NCBI GenBank assembly: GCA_009746045.1
Contig: RPFO01000027.1
Coordinates: 5,579,924-5,643,923, forward strand
Source of the DNA: Mesostigma viride
Taxonomy: Eukaryota; Streptophyta; Mesostigmatophyceae; Mesostigmatales; Mesostigmataceae
Direction: 5' to 3'
DNA length: 64,000 nt
Positions 1-12,540 of the stretch are shown in pieces. The notes under the pieces are model-generated. The model did not search any database. It was given only the letters and a program-made list of their open reading frames with translations, and was not told where the DNA came from. Made by a program: the position numbers and the translations under genes. How positions within the stretch are numbered: position 1 is the first letter of the stretch; every line of letters begins with the position of its first letter.

Positions 1-977
1 TATGGTGGGTAGGGGCAGGGGCATAGTGGTATTCAAATTGGGCGCTTGTTGGGCCGAGAGTGTACCGCGGCCCTGGAAGGGTGTATGCGGAACGGGGTGC
101 GTCCATGGCGTAGATCGAGGGGCACTGATCAACGAGGCAGTATAATAACACAAGGATATCAGGGGGAGAGGGAAATGAATTCGTGCGAGGGGTTTGAGTC
201 CCGTTGACCAGACATACGCAATGTGTTTTGTGGGACCAGAAGTGCGGCATGGCAAGGGTATATACATGTTTGCGTCGCAACATTGGAACCTACGTACCAC
301 ATCCAGTCTACGTACCACATCCACCACTCACAGCATATGCAACAAACTACTATACAACATCAACAACAACTACTACCAGCACTAATAACATGAGCAGGAT
401 GGCCGGGACACCAATCCAACTGGAGACCCCGATAAGATTTCGTGGGGTTCCTAGCCCTGCCGTCCACTTATTAACTTTGCTTGGGGTCGTACAAGTCGTC
501 TGGTGCATGCAGCGTGGGTTCATGGTAGGTATGGTACGTGGCACACAGTGAGCCGGTAGGCGGAGACCTTGACTACAATTAATAAGGGTTAGCCGGCGTG
601 GCGGATCGAGCTAGGGGCCGGTGGCGGCAGGGAGGATGCGATGGAGCGACATGGCAGCGGGCGGCAGGCCGGCAGTAGCCCGGCGCATATCATCCGGCGG
701 CGGGAGTGGGAATGTCAAGGAGACAACCAGCGCACACATCAGTCCGGCGCCGCGCCTTGCACACCCCGGTAATTCCCCCGCGAAAGTTGACGAAATTCGG
801 TGCGCGCGTGCAATGTTGACTGAAATTCGGTGTGCACGGCTATGGTGACGCGAAAATTTATTGCGAGCTGATTACGCAACCATTTTGGACGTTATTTCGC
901 TTGTTCGGACGTTGATTACATAAGGAAAAGTATCGTACATTAAAAAACCTGAAAAACAGTTTCTTTTTTTTCTGCAG
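1..977. other. No gene recognised
   Basis: Mixed-composition sequence with only short overlapping open frames that show no domain and disagree between frames. A short direct repeat of the form TTGACgAAATTCGGTG occurs near 786-835. No RNA gene or transposon end could be supported. Confidence 0.4.
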
Positions 978-1432
978 CGAGGGCACGTGGGCAGCAGGCG
1001 GGCGTTTTGCACACCAACCGGCCCGACCCGTGTGTGTGCAAGGTAAAACACAGACAGGAAAAACATGCTCTCGGCTGTCATGAACACATTCTACCAGTTC
1101 CTAACATCATTTCAAAGAAACCCAGCGATGGATTTCCCTTAATTTTAATTGCGTTTCCGATTTTTACGCCCCTTCCGCGAAAAAGTGAGAATTATAGGAG
1201 CGCTGACAGGGGCAACACTGCATGTCGTGCTTTTAATCGCTTTTACGTCTTTTCTTGCAGCTATATGACTTCCCTTGGGCGCAGCAACATCGCCCGGTGT
1301 TTATCCTGCGGGCGGGGCTTGCTGGCCCCGTCCGGAGTGTGCTCGGGGTGCGGGAAAAACCACAGCTACTGGTTTATAACGTCGACAACCCCCTATTTTC
1401 TGGTCATTAACCGGCGTATTCTTGTGGTTTAA
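978..1432 (+). CDS. Candidate two-exon 3' end of a gene with a zinc-ribbon motif
   Basis: Two putative exons can be read. Exon 978-1042 lies between a pyrimidine-rich acceptor ending TTTCTGCAG and a GTAAAA donor. Exon 1261-1432 follows the acceptor TTTTCTTGCAG and ends at TAA (1430-1432). The phases agree: two bases left at the first donor and one base at the second acceptor. The last exon encodes RCLSCGRGLLAPSGVCSGCG, a CX2C-X11-CX2C pair typical of a small zinc ribbon, followed by NHSYWF. No family is recognised and the upstream exons were not found. It could be a chance open frame; the support is the good splice signals plus the paired cysteines. Confidence 0.33.
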
Positions 1433-1745
1433 GCTTCCGGCGACGGGCGAAAAGAGCTCTTACCATGACGGCATGCTCTGGGGAGGCGTTCCGAGAAGGA
1501 CTGGGGCGGGCAGGCAAATTTACACGCGACAGTGCCCGCACGTCGCCTGCGCACCCCGGCGTACAAGGCAAAGCGCAGTGTTTCCCTCCTGGACGGCCCA
1601 TCGCTGCCTTTGCCGGGCGGCATGTTGGGGAGGCGGCTCCTTCTTCCTTTCTTACCGCCCGTTTCATAGTTCATACCCCGTGAGTTTCCCAACGGAGGCG
1701 TGTTAATGATGAGCGGCTGCATGCATGAATGAACGGGTGTATGAA

Positions 1746-2734
1746 TGAGGGAGGGGGGAGGGAGGGAGGGAGGGAGGGAGGGGGGAGGGAGGGAGGAGGG
1801 AGGGAGGGAGGGAGGGAGAGGGAGGGAGGGAGGGAGGGAGGGAGGGAGGGAGGGAGGGAGGGAGGGAGGGAGGGAGGGAGGGAGGGAGGGAGGGAGGGAG
1901 GGAGGAGGGGGAGGAGGGAGGGAGGGAGGGAGGGAGGGAGGGAGGGAGGGAGGGAGGGAGGGAGGGAGGGAGGGAGGGAGGGAGGGAGGAGGGAGGGAGG
2001 GAGGGAGGGAGGGAGGGAGGAGGAGGGAGGGAGGGAGGGAGGGAGGGAGGGAGGAGGAGGGAGGGAGGGAGGGAGGGAGGGAGGGAGGGAGGGAGGGAGG
2101 GAGGGAGGAGGGAGGGAGGGAGGGAGGGAGGGAGGGAGGGAGGGAGGGAGGGAGGAGGAGGGAGGAGGGAGGGAGGGAGGGAGGGAGGGAGGGAGGGAGG
2201 GAGGGAGGGAGGAGGGAGGGAGGGAGGGAGGGAGGGAGGGAGGGAGGGAGGGAGGAGGGAGGGAGGGAGGGAGGGAGGGAGGGAGGGAGGGAGGAGGAGG
2301 GAGGGAGGGAGGGAGGGAGGGAGGGAGGGAGGGAGGAGGGAGGGAGGGAGGGAGGGAGGGAGGGAGGGAGGGAGGGAGGGAGGGAGGAGGGAGGGAGGGA
2401 GGAGGAGGAGGGAGGGAGGGAGAGGAGGGAGGGAGGGAGGGAGGGAGGGAGGGAGGGAGGGAGGGAGGAGGGAGGAGGAGGAGGGAGGGAGGAGGGAGGG
2501 AGGGAGGGAGGGAGGGGGAGGGAGGGAGGGAGGAGGGAGGGAGGGAGGGAGGGAGGGAGGAGGGAGGGAGGGAGGGGGAGGGAGGGAGGGAGGGAGGGAG
2601 GGAGGGGAGGGAGGGAGGGAGGGAGGGAGGGAGGGAGGGGAGGGAGGGAGGGAGGGAGGAGGGAGGGAGGGAGGGAGGGAGGGAGGGAGGGAGGGAGGGA
2701 GGGAGGGAGGGAGGGAGGGAGGGAGGGAGGGAGG
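1746..2734. repeat. (GGGA)n array, about 1 kb
   Basis: Almost pure GGGA tetranucleotide repeat with the purines on the plus strand, broken at irregular intervals by GGA or GGGGA units. The flanks are unique: ATGAATGAGG on the left and GGCCGGCGTG on the right. Runs of GGG every four bases can form G-quadruplexes. The long open frames through it (poly-GREGG on one strand, poly-LPPS on the other) are by-products of the repeat, not genes. The 310 bases before it show no gene. Confidence 0.95.
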
Positions 2735-3423
2735 CCGGCGTGGGAATGAAGAGGGCCTTGTTAGCTATAGCGAGGCTATGGCGGCGTAGAGGATAGCAGG
2801 CGATAGCTTCGGCCATCCGCGACCAGCGACATACCAACGGATTCGCCGTGAAAAGGTGCGTCTAACGATACCCATATAAGCAACTTTCATTTGGTCCTTG
2901 AGCCGCCACGCTATCTGTGATGTCGGCTGGCAAGGCGTACAGGAAGTACGGCTGATGCCTAGAGGCATACAGAATAGCGTGACGGCTCACTACAAATGGA
3001 CCTGGAATAGTGGTAGAACAGCTCAGGAAGCTGGACGCTTCCTGGTAGTGCTGTTTCTACTCACCCTTTACACCTTTAACCATGCGATCCTGCTGAGGAA
3101 CAGGCTCTCGCATAACTCGGTGACCGGAAGTCACCATGACACCCGATACAGACCCAACCTGACATTGCAGTCACGGACGGTGCAATGCAGGCTTTCCCCC
3201 AGCATAACCCCCGGAATGGGACACCTTTTTTCGCTATCTAACTCTTTATTGCTCCTGTTGTCCTCGTTGTCATACCTGCAGATTACCGCCTACTACACCG
3301 GATGGCAAACCCGATCCCTCCTGGGAGGAACGCCTTCGGCTGGCACAACCCCAGGGTGACCTACAAGCGCTGGCGGCGGGAAAAATACCATGGACTCCAG
3401 TGTTGGCCTCCAGCTACGCTAAT
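2735..3423 (+). other. Probable 5' region of the L1-like LINE
   Basis: There is no recognisable domain. In the frame that runs into ORF1 the sequence is open from about 3300 onward. A different frame has an ATG at 3303 that stays open until a stop near 3428. The LINE's true 5' end and ORF1 start could therefore lie in this stretch, masked by a frameshift. Confidence 0.35.
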
Positions 3424-4925
3424 ATGAGCAAACGCATGCTCGTCCTCGAGGTCCAGGGCAAGAACCTTTCTCAAGCGGATAAACGTGCAGCCGCCGCTAC
3501 CGTGGCAGGGCGTTCAGGCCAGGTGATTCAAGGTCTCAAGGGCCACCCCAACATTGAGATCTGTTTCTTTACTCCGGAGACAGCCAAATCGGTCCTGGAC
3601 ACCCTCACAACGGTTAACTCCCACCCTGGGGTCACCGTGGGCGGAACATTTATCCCGGTACGCTATTGGCGCCATACAGACCTGGCGGGGACATACCACT
3701 TGACCCTGCACAACGTCCCTGGCTGGATCCGGACTCGAGAGACCCTGAATGAAATCTTTAAGCCCTACGGATCGCTTCATGGGTTGAACCTGCCCAACAA
3801 GGTGGAGGACCTTCCTCGCACGGGTGGTGGCAACTCCTACCAAGCCTACAGCATTGTCTGCAGCTACACGCCCCGGTTCGAACCGGACCAAGGGCTAGGA
3901 CTGAACGGCACTGGGCAGATCTACGGGTGCCCCGGCGGCTATTCCGGCACCTCGCCACGCTGCCTACCGGACATTCTGCAAATCCCCATCATGGAGTTCG
4001 ACATTGCTAAGCTGGCCGACTCTCGGGTGACTACCCAAATCAACATGGAACCGCTGCTATGTATCACCTGCATGTGCTCGCGTGAACATTTATCCAACGC
4101 GTGCCCAGAGGCCCTCAGGCTTGCAGCTGCCAAGCAACAGCGGCTCGGTGGCCTGCAAACCGAGCAGACCCAGCGGCGCCCCCAGAGGCGGTCCCACCGC
4201 ACGTGCTCATCAACCGCTACATCATGGGCGGCTACGGCGAATGGGATCTGCAACAACTAGACATCCCCAAGGACGCCTCGGTGGGCAGCCACCTCTACCC
4301 ATACATCACCTCGGCCAATCAACCCAACAAGGTACTCTGCACCGTCGCTGCGGATAACAGCCCCAGCTTGTTGATGCACAAGCCCATGGGGGCTAGGACA
4401 GGGCGGCCACTTGACATCTGGACGGAAACGGAGGACTTTCTCAAACGTAACCAGCTCGACACGCTTGTACAAGTCTCGCGAAACGCGCGCCGGCTGTCCA
4501 TCATGTTAGACGCTTCAATTGACTACCGCCCCAGGGCTGGCACCATCTATATCCTGAAAACACTAGTGCCATGCCTCACATCCAAGGAAGGAGACTTCGC
4601 AACAGCCGGGGCTCGCTTGGTCTGGACCAACGAGGAGGCCGCACTGAAATCCATCGGGGTTACGTCGGCCCAACTCAAGAGCATCCTCCGACGCGTCCCC
4701 GGGGCGAACTACGTGGATCCCCCGGGAGCGCACAACCAGCCGTCACCGTCTGATCCGGCGGCACGGCTGCCGGCCCTACCCCATGATCTCGACATGATGC
4801 CCTCCTCAACTGGCTCTCTCGAGGAAGCGCCAGCGCAGGACGACCCCTCGGCCAAACGGGCGCAGCCAACGGTCACCACAGCCGACGCAACCAAGCGGGC
4901 GCGTGCATCGTCTTCCAAGGCATGA
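3424..4925 (+). pseudogene. LINE ORF1 (nucleic-acid-binding protein), frameshifted
   Basis: The first part runs from ATG 3424 to 4260 and the second, in another frame, from about 4150 to TGA 4925; one indel near 4140-4190 explains the break. The first part has an RRM-like segment (residues about 60-130) and a Cys/His cluster CITCMCSREHLSNAC resembling a degenerate zinc knuckle. The second part ends in a basic, lysine/arginine-rich tail that could be a nuclear signal. Such proteins coat LINE RNA in the ribonucleoprotein particle. The intact protein would be about 500 residues. Confidence 0.7.
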
Positions 4926-4976
4926 GAGGTACGCCAACGCTGCATCCTTCTGCATTCTCTCTCCTTCTACTTACTT

Positions 4977-7900
4977 ATGAGTCAACTTACTATAATATCT
5001 TGGAACGTTCAGGGTTAAATACTTATGGTGTTCGCACCCAGGGACAGTCTAAAATATCTGCGCTCCAGGCACAACTAGCCAGTATCACTCAACCCTATGT
5101 CGGCCCATCTCATGAAATCTGGGTAGGCCTACAAGAACATAAATTTCCTGGAATAGACGCCAAAGCACTACAATCCTTTACAAGACGCACCCCAGACATG
5201 GAACGCAGATGGGCATGGGCACGGGGGACTAGTGGAGGCACTGCATTGCTACAATATCGACGTCCGCCACACCCTCATGTTCAACTGCACCCATGGGCCC
5301 AACACATAGATACTGCTCCCAACACATGGCAGGGTCGCTGGACCCGGCAATGCATCTCCTGGGGCGGTAAGACTGGCTATATTATATCGGTATATGCCCC
5401 CAACGAACACTCTGACCGTATAAAATTTTTTGATGATTTGTTTGCTATGGTTGCCCCCCTCCTGGACCAATCTCATGAGGTCATACTGATGGGTGACTTT
5501 AATGTTGACCTAGACCATGGCCTTGGGCTTGAGACGACCTCGTTAGCCAACCACCTCACACGCCTCTCACTACAAGATGTTATCAAACCTCGCGACCATC
5601 TGCATACTCGCGAGTCCACTCGTCAGGGCACCCGCATCACTAGTCGTCTAGACTACATATTTATGTCACCCTTTTGGGCATCCCTCATTTGTCATGCAGA
5701 GGTCATACGCTCCACAGTTTTTTCTGATCACTACCCTGCCTTCTCACCATGGTGTATCACTCCAGCCCCCCCAGAGGACCAGGCGTCCCTCGCCTCAATA
5801 AAAAGCTGCTGGCTGACCCCGCCTTTCGCACCCTAGTCCGAGAACAATGGCGGGACTGGAAAACTAAGCAAGTAGACTACCCAAGCACTACTCTCTGGAT
5901 GCAAGCATGCCTCTCGCACATCCTTGACTCCTCTAAGGCATACGATCTAGAACAACGCCGCATAAAAGGCAAAGACTACAATTACTACAAACGAGTTATC
6001 ACTATGTTGCAATCCAAACCCCGCCTAGCCCCGCACGAGTTAACACGACTACAATTGTGCCAGACTGAGATGGATAAGCTACGCCTTGAACGCCACGCAG
6101 AAGCCCTAGATGTGGAAAATACATGGTGGCATGTCAAAGGTGAACGAATGAATAAGGAATTCTTTGCATTTATCCCACCCCCGCGCTCACAAACCACCAT
6201 CACTGAAATTACAGACGAGACTGGCACCCATACCACCCCTCAAGACATCCTACAATCTGGACATGCTTTTTTCTCCACCCTGTTCCGGACAGAACCCGAC
6301 CCCTCTGCAAATACAGCCACACAAAAAATCCTCGATGCTATTCCACACCGCCTCTCTCCGTCACAACAAGCTCTACTAGACGCCAGCCCCACTATGGAAG
6401 AAACATCTCTAGCACTTCAACATCTCAAAACCGGTAGCGCACCTGGTGCAGATGGCCTTCCAGTAGAGTTTTTTAAAACGTTCTGGCCCCTCATAGGCGG
6501 GATCTCTACCAATGCATCCTGGAAATCTGGAACACCGAAACTGTTGTGGGCCAGTGGTCGGAAACAATCCTCATCCTCTTACACAAAAAAGGGGATAAAA
6601 CAAGTTGGAAAAATTATAGACCCATTCGCATGCTCACAGTCCCTTACAAACTAGCCAGCAAACTCTTGCAACGCCGTTTCTATAGTGTACTAGATAATCT
6701 GATCGGCCCGGAACAAGTTGGATTCAGGTCCAACCTACACATCAGCGACAGCATCACCATGATCATGGACATTGTTGATGACGCATGGCGCAACAATATT
6801 ATAGGTCTTATTTTATTTTGGGATTTTGAAAAAGCATTCGACCGCATATGCTGGAAATATCTCGAGGCTATACTACACGGGCTTGGTTTTGGACCTAAAC
6901 TTATTAAGGTCAGTCTAGGCATGATCAAATCCCTCACTTGGCACCTACTAATTAATGGACATAAATCCCAAATAGGCCATAGCACACGCTCCCTCCCACA
7001 AGGCGACTGTCTCTCTCCCCTTCTCTTTTTGCTCGCTCACGCTGGCCTCTTCTTTCTTCATCAACAGGACAGCCGTATTCAAGGCTACCCCATCCCTCAC
7101 CACACACGTGGTCTGTTTCAAACTGCCTACGCCGATGACACTACTAACATTTGCACCTCCTTGCGTGATGTTGATGCTGTGCTTGACAATATATCTACAT
7201 ACTGTACCGCCTCCCAACAACGCTGCAACGTGCAAAAGTCCACGGGCTTGCATATTGGCAGAACAACCAACCCGACTCTCCAACCTACCAACCTGGCGGT
7301 GACATGGGTCCCGCCAGGAGGATACCACCTTTTGCATAACTGCCCTATCGGTCGGACAGCCGAAGGGAGGTTATTGGAAGTCAAAACCTTTTTATACGAC
7401 GAATCACAACAACTGGGCAAACTTACTGGTGTACAACAGGTGGCCAACCGCTGGGCTGGCGTACACCGCCTCAGCCTCCGGGGCAAGGTCCTCGTCACGA
7501 ACCAGCTGCTGTTCTCCAAGTTGCTGTACTTCGGTCAGGCCCACCCACCGGATGAACACACCGTGTCTCTTATTCAACGACTGGGGCATAACTTTGTTTG
7601 GAAAAAATCGAGCGATCTCAGCCGCCAGGTACACGGATGGATCAGAGAGTCAATGTCTTTTATGCCGTGGCCTCTTGGAGGACTAGGCTTACACAATATG
7701 CAATGGCGTTTATGGTCTGTGTATGCCAAACAAGTTATCTCTGCCCACATTGGTGTCAACACACACCCTGGATGTCTTCTGGCACGTGTAACCCTCTCAC
7801 GTCTTACTCATCACTCCAATGGTATTTCCTGGCACTCTGGAGCCGCACTGCTTACTGCTCGCCTCCCCTCCCCTAAGCTCACCAGAGGTCTTCCTTGGTA

Positions 7901-9376
7901 CTGGGCTCGTATATGGCAAGGCTTTATGGCACTTAAACCCGACCGCCTATTATTCCCCACACTACGTGAGGAAGTTGCACGCCAACCCCTATTCTTTAAT
8001 GATATATACCTCAACCCCCTTAATCGCCCCTTCGGATGCTTAAGTGGCCCTAACCCCTATGAAGGCTTCATAACATCCCCCCACCCTGTAACCACTATTC
8101 TCCACCTGTATATTCTCCACGGTGACTGCTACCGCCTCTTAACATATAACGAACTGGCTGCCTGGGTCCCCAATATGCCTACTTATGCTGCCTGGGCCGC
8201 GCTAGTACAAGCCATACCCCCACGCTGGCACACACTCATGACTTCTCCCCGTGCCCCCTATAAAGCTGGTGAATGGTGCTGCTTTTGTCCATACAGCACG
8301 ACCGCAACATGCTCGGGGAAGGTGATCGCAGAACTCCCCCTTGGAACCCTGCACGTTCAACTACTGGCGCCGCTGAGCGGCCACAATGGCTGTTTGGCTC
8401 AACTTACAACTGCAGTGGTGTTCCTCCCCACCCAGCTATGCCACCGGATTCGGGTTGTACCTTGGTCCCTTGAACAATCATGTGTATACCAACCCAACCC
8501 CAACCTTCCAGACGCTGCTATTATTTGGCTACATGTGGGATCAACTCGCCTGGACATGTTGTCATTGGATCCAGTGGAATTTGGCTGGGTGCTAAATCAG
8601 GGTGACAGCAGAATTGTAAAGGCCTTTACGAGTACACGGCAGAGTGGGGCTACACAATGCTCCGGCATAAAAACCATCAATTCCACCCCGGACGGACACG
8701 CTGGGGCGCTACTGAGTGGCCTGGCCACACCTGGGTCCGCAACATCACCCTCGCCGTTGACCACCCGCTGATTGATCGCCGCGCGACCGACGTACAACAC
8801 CTCTTGATGCACCGGTCCATCGGGGTAGGGGAGATCCTTCACCGGCGATTTCACCACCCTGCTACTTGTTTATGTACCAACCCCACTGAAACTGTGGAAC
8901 ACCGATTTTTATGGTGTAACCTCCAGGGAGTTTGGACCTGGTTGATTGGTTTATGGGCAGCCTGGACATCTGAGCCTATCATACCGGTGTCTACCCGCTC
9001 AATTATCTTTGGCATCACTGGCACCCCTGGCCTTGAGCTCACCTTTTCACAACAAGCGTGGATATGGCTCCGCACATGCATGTTATATACAATCTGGACG
9101 GTGCGAAACGATGTGGTGTTCAATAGGCGCACAGTTTTCGACAAAGCTGGGGTTCTCTCACGCTTCATTTACCTATGGAACTCCGGCATGCGACGCTACT
9201 GGATGGTTGCAAATGAACAAAACAAAATCTGGGACCCTGGCGCGGACCAGGATAAGCCCAGCCCACTTGAGATCTTTCATGACCTCATGGGCAAAAACAG
9301 GATCTTTACCCACATGCCCAATGACAACCCCTTAGAAGTCCAGTGGCTTCCGTGGTCTAGTAAGGCTCCGTTTTAG
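4977..9376 (+). pseudogene. LINE ORF2: EEP endonuclease, reverse transcriptase, zf-RVT; multiple frameshifts
   Basis: The probable start is ATG 4977, because MSQLTIISWNVQG is the usual N-terminus of these endonucleases; a frameshift near 5012 follows. Endonuclease motifs VYAPN, LMGDFNVD, SRLDYIF and SDHYP lie in 5390-5735. After a frame change near 5770-5800 the linker and GSAPGADGLPVEFF (RT region 1) follow to about 6490. After another change near 6520 come NYRPIRML, motif A FWDFEKAFDRICW, motif B LPQGDCLSPLLF and motif C AYADDTT (about 6615-7145). One or more breaks between 8290 and 8620 precede the zf-RVT cysteines and histidines (CLC...ETVEHRFLWC, about 8865-8920). The stop is at 9376. 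The RT active-site aspartates are present, so the loss of function lies in the frameshifts. Confidence 0.9.
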
Positions 9377-9640
9377 CCACTGACATCTTGATACCCTAGG
9401 CTTAGCAGGGATTAACTACTGGCTATATTTGGAATAAACGTACACCTATTTACCTGGAAAATTTACTCTGTCGGTAATGTACTACCAAAGATGTGCAGTC
9501 GTAACGTTACTCTTACTTACGGCTAGTAAAATTACTACCAATCATCCTACGTAGTAATGATTACGGCGTTGGATCTCACGCCTCGGATCTAGGTAGTAAG
9601 ATAAGACCTCGTAATTTACGCCTCGGATGCTTTTTACCAC
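9377..9640 (+). other. Non-coding stretch, possibly LINE 3' UTR
   Basis: AT-rich sequence with repeated TAGTAA and CGCCTCGGAT words. No open frame or tail is convincing. It may include the LINE 3' untranslated region. Confidence 0.3.
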
Positions 9641-10127
9641 CCTCGGACGAAAAGTATAGTGTCCAGGCGCCCCAGCTTAGGGGAATACAGCAGTAGTAGT
9701 GTAATAGATAGACCGTGGCCATGTACATGTACGCCTCCTAGAGGCCCTATCCCAGCTAAGCCACGCGCTTTATTTCATCATGTACATGTGTGCCTATGAT
9801 GAGCTCCACACTCCAGACGATGCCTAGCCTTATTTAGTAATGTTGTGCCCATGCAGGGAGTCACTCCCTGCTGAGAAGCCATGCCATAGCTCTTGTATAG
9901 CCGTGATGATCTTCCCCCTCACAGGCATGCTCCCCCCTTACCCGGGCATAGCGTGATAGACCATGAGGGTGCGGGTGCCCTGGTGCACCTAGAGCAAGTG
10001 TTGTTTACATTCCCACCCTTGCAGGAAGTAGCTTAGAATGTATTATAGGCTCATATGCCCCTTCTCAGGGCTATGTGCTACATATACTCCCAACGGAGTT
10101 ATGTTCCTAATTAATTAATTAATTAAT
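9641..10127 (+). mobile_element. Family B retroelement, 3' end only
   Basis: This matches the roughly 450-bp untranslated tail that follows ORF1 in the copies at 10592 and 14561, including the GATGATCTTCC, GGTGCCCTGGTGCACCTAGA and GCAGGAAGTAGC segments. It ends in the ACTCC-CAAC-GGAGT hairpin (10086-10099) and a run of TTAA (about 10110-10127). It is a 5'-truncated insertion or a remnant. Confidence 0.8.
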
Positions 10128-10345
10128 GGTGCGCAAGGATAGATGGCAAGTAGTGATGAAGGAGACCACCCCCAAGCCTGTGGGGGCTCCGTGTGTGACC
10201 AAGTATGGCATTCATAGCGATTCGGGCCGCGGTGCCCACACCCCTGTAACTAGGACCTAGATAGCTTATACCATCCATTCCATCCCATGTTCCGCTCCCA
10301 CTGAGGACTTATGCTCACGTGACGCAGTCACGTGTCTATTCATTA
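10128..10345 (+). mobile_element. Family A LINE, 3' tail copy 1
   Basis: This is a short 5'-truncated copy of the RT-encoding family. It holds the last codons of the ORF (VRKDRW.VVMKETTPK...), the 3' UTR, the CACGTGACGCAGTCACGTG palindrome (10316-10334) and a TTAA tail. Confidence 0.8.
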
Positions 10346-10560
10346 ATTAATTAATGGAGGCAGATGGTGCGCAAGGATAGATGGCAAGTAGTGATGAAGG
10401 AGACCACCCCCAAGTCTGTGGGGGCTCTGCGTGTGACTGCGTATGGCATTCATAGCGATTCGGGCCGCGGTGCCCCCACCCCTGTAACTAGGACCTAGAT
10501 AGCTTACACCATCCATTCCATATTACCTCCCAACGGAGGCATGTTATAATTTAATTTAAT
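10346..10560 (+). mobile_element. Family A LINE, 3' tail copy 2 with alternative end
   Basis: The same 3' coding end and UTR as the preceding copy, but the UTR switches to a different terminus: the hairpin CCTCC-CAAC-GGAGG (10526-10539), then ATGTTATAATTTAATTTAA and a T run. The same terminus closes the copy at 43366-44205. Confidence 0.75.
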
Positions 10561-10591
10561 TTTTTTAAATCCATTCCATACCCTCCTTTTA

Positions 10592-12540
10592 GCCACGAGC
10601 CACGAGCCACGAGGTAGCCATGGCTGACGGCGGAGCTCATAACTTTCACGTTTGAGCACCGAATTTAGCCGTGAATATCACTATCGCTTCGTCTTTCTAA
10701 GAAGCACATGCTGATATAATTTTCCGAATCTAAAACGCAGTATATGACGAGCAAACGCCCCTCGACGCAACGCAGTTTGGCGGATGCGCTCGCCCATGAC
10801 AATGCGGCAGCTGAGGCTGCCGCTTCGCCAGATCCGGCAGGCAGCGGTGACACTAGTCCGGTGCACTGGTGGTCGCCCAGCAACCTCCCGGCCTCAATGC
10901 CTCGCCATCGGCATCGCCTGACCCTAAACGCGCCCGCTCAGCCGACAAAACAGGAGGGCCACGCTTCTCGGAACCGCGCTGTCCGGGCTCCAACCTTTCC
11001 AGGTCGATGATTACGACTGGACCACCATTTCTCCGAGCGATGCTATGCACTGCATCTTCTTCGGTGACTACTACGCCTCGCTTTACGACCTGTGCCTCCA
11101 TCTCCACGCCACCGGATGCCTCCTCGTCACTGACGGCCGTCGCTGGCACAACATCAGCCAGCTGTTCGGGTGTCCCCCCCCCCAACTCCAGCACGCCGTC
11201 CTCAACTCCCTTCTCCAGCGCTCTGAGGGCGAGATCTGGGCTCCATCCATCTCCGCCCCCGCATTCCGTTCCATCCTCATGGAAGCCTTCCAGCAGCACG
11301 TGACCCCCCTTGCTGCCGACGTAGCAGCAATGGGTGGCCCGCTGGCTGCTGAACTTCCTCACCTCACCGCCACCTCCACTGCCATTTCCGCCTCCACTGC
11401 CGACATCAAAGCCCAGCTCCTCGACCTCGACCAACGCCTTCAAGCCACCGCCACCGCCCTTGAGAGCTCGCATGACACCGCCCGCCTCACCGCCCAGGCG
11501 GTGAAGGACATCGCCGCCCAGCCGGCGCCTGCTGGCCCGGCCGGCGATGCTCCCTCCACCTGCATGGGCGGACTTGCTTAAGCATCACACCACCTCCACC
11601 ACCTCCACCATCACGGCACAACTCAAACAACAAGCCCTCGACCTTCACGAGGAGGCCGACATCGCCAGGCGCAGCCACAATGTCATCGTCAAGCACTTCG
11701 ACCAGCCGGCAGGTGAGACCTCGACGAGCCTTCTCACGGCATTTAAGCGCGACATTTTTGCCCCCATGCAACTCACTGGTGAGCTGCGAATGTCGGCTGT
11801 CCGCCTAGCTCCCCCGCGCGCGGGGGAAGGCTGGCCCGGCACCCGTGCTCCTCACCTTTAAGTACATTGCGGACAAGCTGTCGTTCCTTAAATGCCGCAA
11901 GAAGCTCTCGAGGACTCGCTTCACGCTGGACGACGACTTGACCCTGGCCCAGCAACAGCGGCGACGCGAGCTATGGCCGACCTACCTTCAGCTCCGGCAG
12001 AGCGCAAGGGTGAAGCCGGTATACTGGAGGGGGGCGGTCATCCACGTTGACCACAAGCCCAGGCAGGCCCCCCCTGCCACCTCAGACTAGGGAATATATA
12101 CCAGTAGTGTAGATTAGTCAGGCTTAGCCTAGCATGTGGCCCACGCGCGTGTGCGCCCATAATGGCACCCATGGATGATGCCTTTGAACAGAACTAAGCC
12201 AAGCCCTGCCTATAATGGGACCCCCATGGATGTCGCATTTAGCCATGCTATGCCATGCAGAGAGATGCTCTCGATCTGTCGAGAAGCCATGCCCTAGCTC
12301 TTGTATAGCCATGATGATCTTCCCCCACATGACAGGCTTACCCCTAGCTGGGCATAGCGTGATAGATCATGAGGGTGCAGGTGCCCTGGTGCACCTAGTA
12401 GAGCAAGGGTAGCTTACATTCCCACCCAGCTTGCAGGAAGTAGCCTAGAATGTATTATAGGCCATCTGCCCCTTCTCAAGGGCTATGTGCTACAGATACC
12501 CCCAACGGAGTTATGTTCCTAATTAATTAATTAATTAATC
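10592..12540 (+). mobile_element. Family B ORF1-only retroelement, copy 1
   Basis: It begins with GAGCCACGAGCCACGAGGTA, shared with copy 2 at 14563. It carries an ORF1-type gene and a roughly 450-bp 3' UTR, and ends in a degenerate hairpin near 12500 and (TTAA)n (to 12540). No reverse transcriptase lies between ORF1 and the tail. Copies 1, 2 and 3 share this layout, so the lack of RT is a family property, as in mammalian HAL1 elements. It probably relied on another LINE's RT. Confidence 0.8.
10744..12090 (+). pseudogene. Family B ORF1 (coiled coil, RRM-like, C-terminal domain), frameshifted
   Basis: Coding potential moves between three frames. An N-terminal part starts at ATG 10744, and a central part (11045-11581) begins MHCIFFGDYYASLYDL and runs into an alanine/serine-rich coiled-coil-like stretch. 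A third segment near 11660-11760 has RRSHNVIVKHFDQP, which resembles the 'R..N.vi.g.pe' start of the LINE ORF1 RRM. The C-terminal segment (11860-12090) has FTLDDDLTLAQQQRRREL and YWRGAVIHVDH, the usual end of such proteins. The 3' neighbour is its own UTR, not an RT. Confidence 0.7.

Larger units (their letters stand above)
3303..9420 (+). mobile_element. L1-like non-LTR retrotransposon, decayed copy
   Basis: The order of parts is ORF1, then ORF2 with an apurinic-type endonuclease, a reverse transcriptase and a C-terminal zf-RVT zinc-binding region. That order, with zf-RVT, is characteristic of L1-type elements of plants and green algae. The copy is nearly full length but carries several frameshifts, so it is not functional as read. 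The 5' end is uncertain. No poly(A) tail or target-site duplication could be defined at the 3' end. It differs in sequence and tail from the TTAA-tailed families that follow it. Confidence 0.85.

Noticed and set aside
1746-2734. CRISPR array or tandem direct-repeat immunity locus
   Set aside because: Simple tetranucleotide repeat without spacers, in a clearly eukaryotic window.
4922-4925. ATGA overlap of ORF1 stop and an ORF2 start, suggesting coupled reinitiation in the LINE
   Set aside because: The true endonuclease N-terminus (MSQLTIISWNVQG) starts at ATG 4977 in the ORF1 frame. The 4922 frame only looks like the start because of a frameshift near 5012.
10316-10334. CACGTG boxes as gene promoters (G-box/E-box)
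   Set aside because: They occur at the 3' ends of LINE copies as part of an inverted repeat. No gene start lies next to them.
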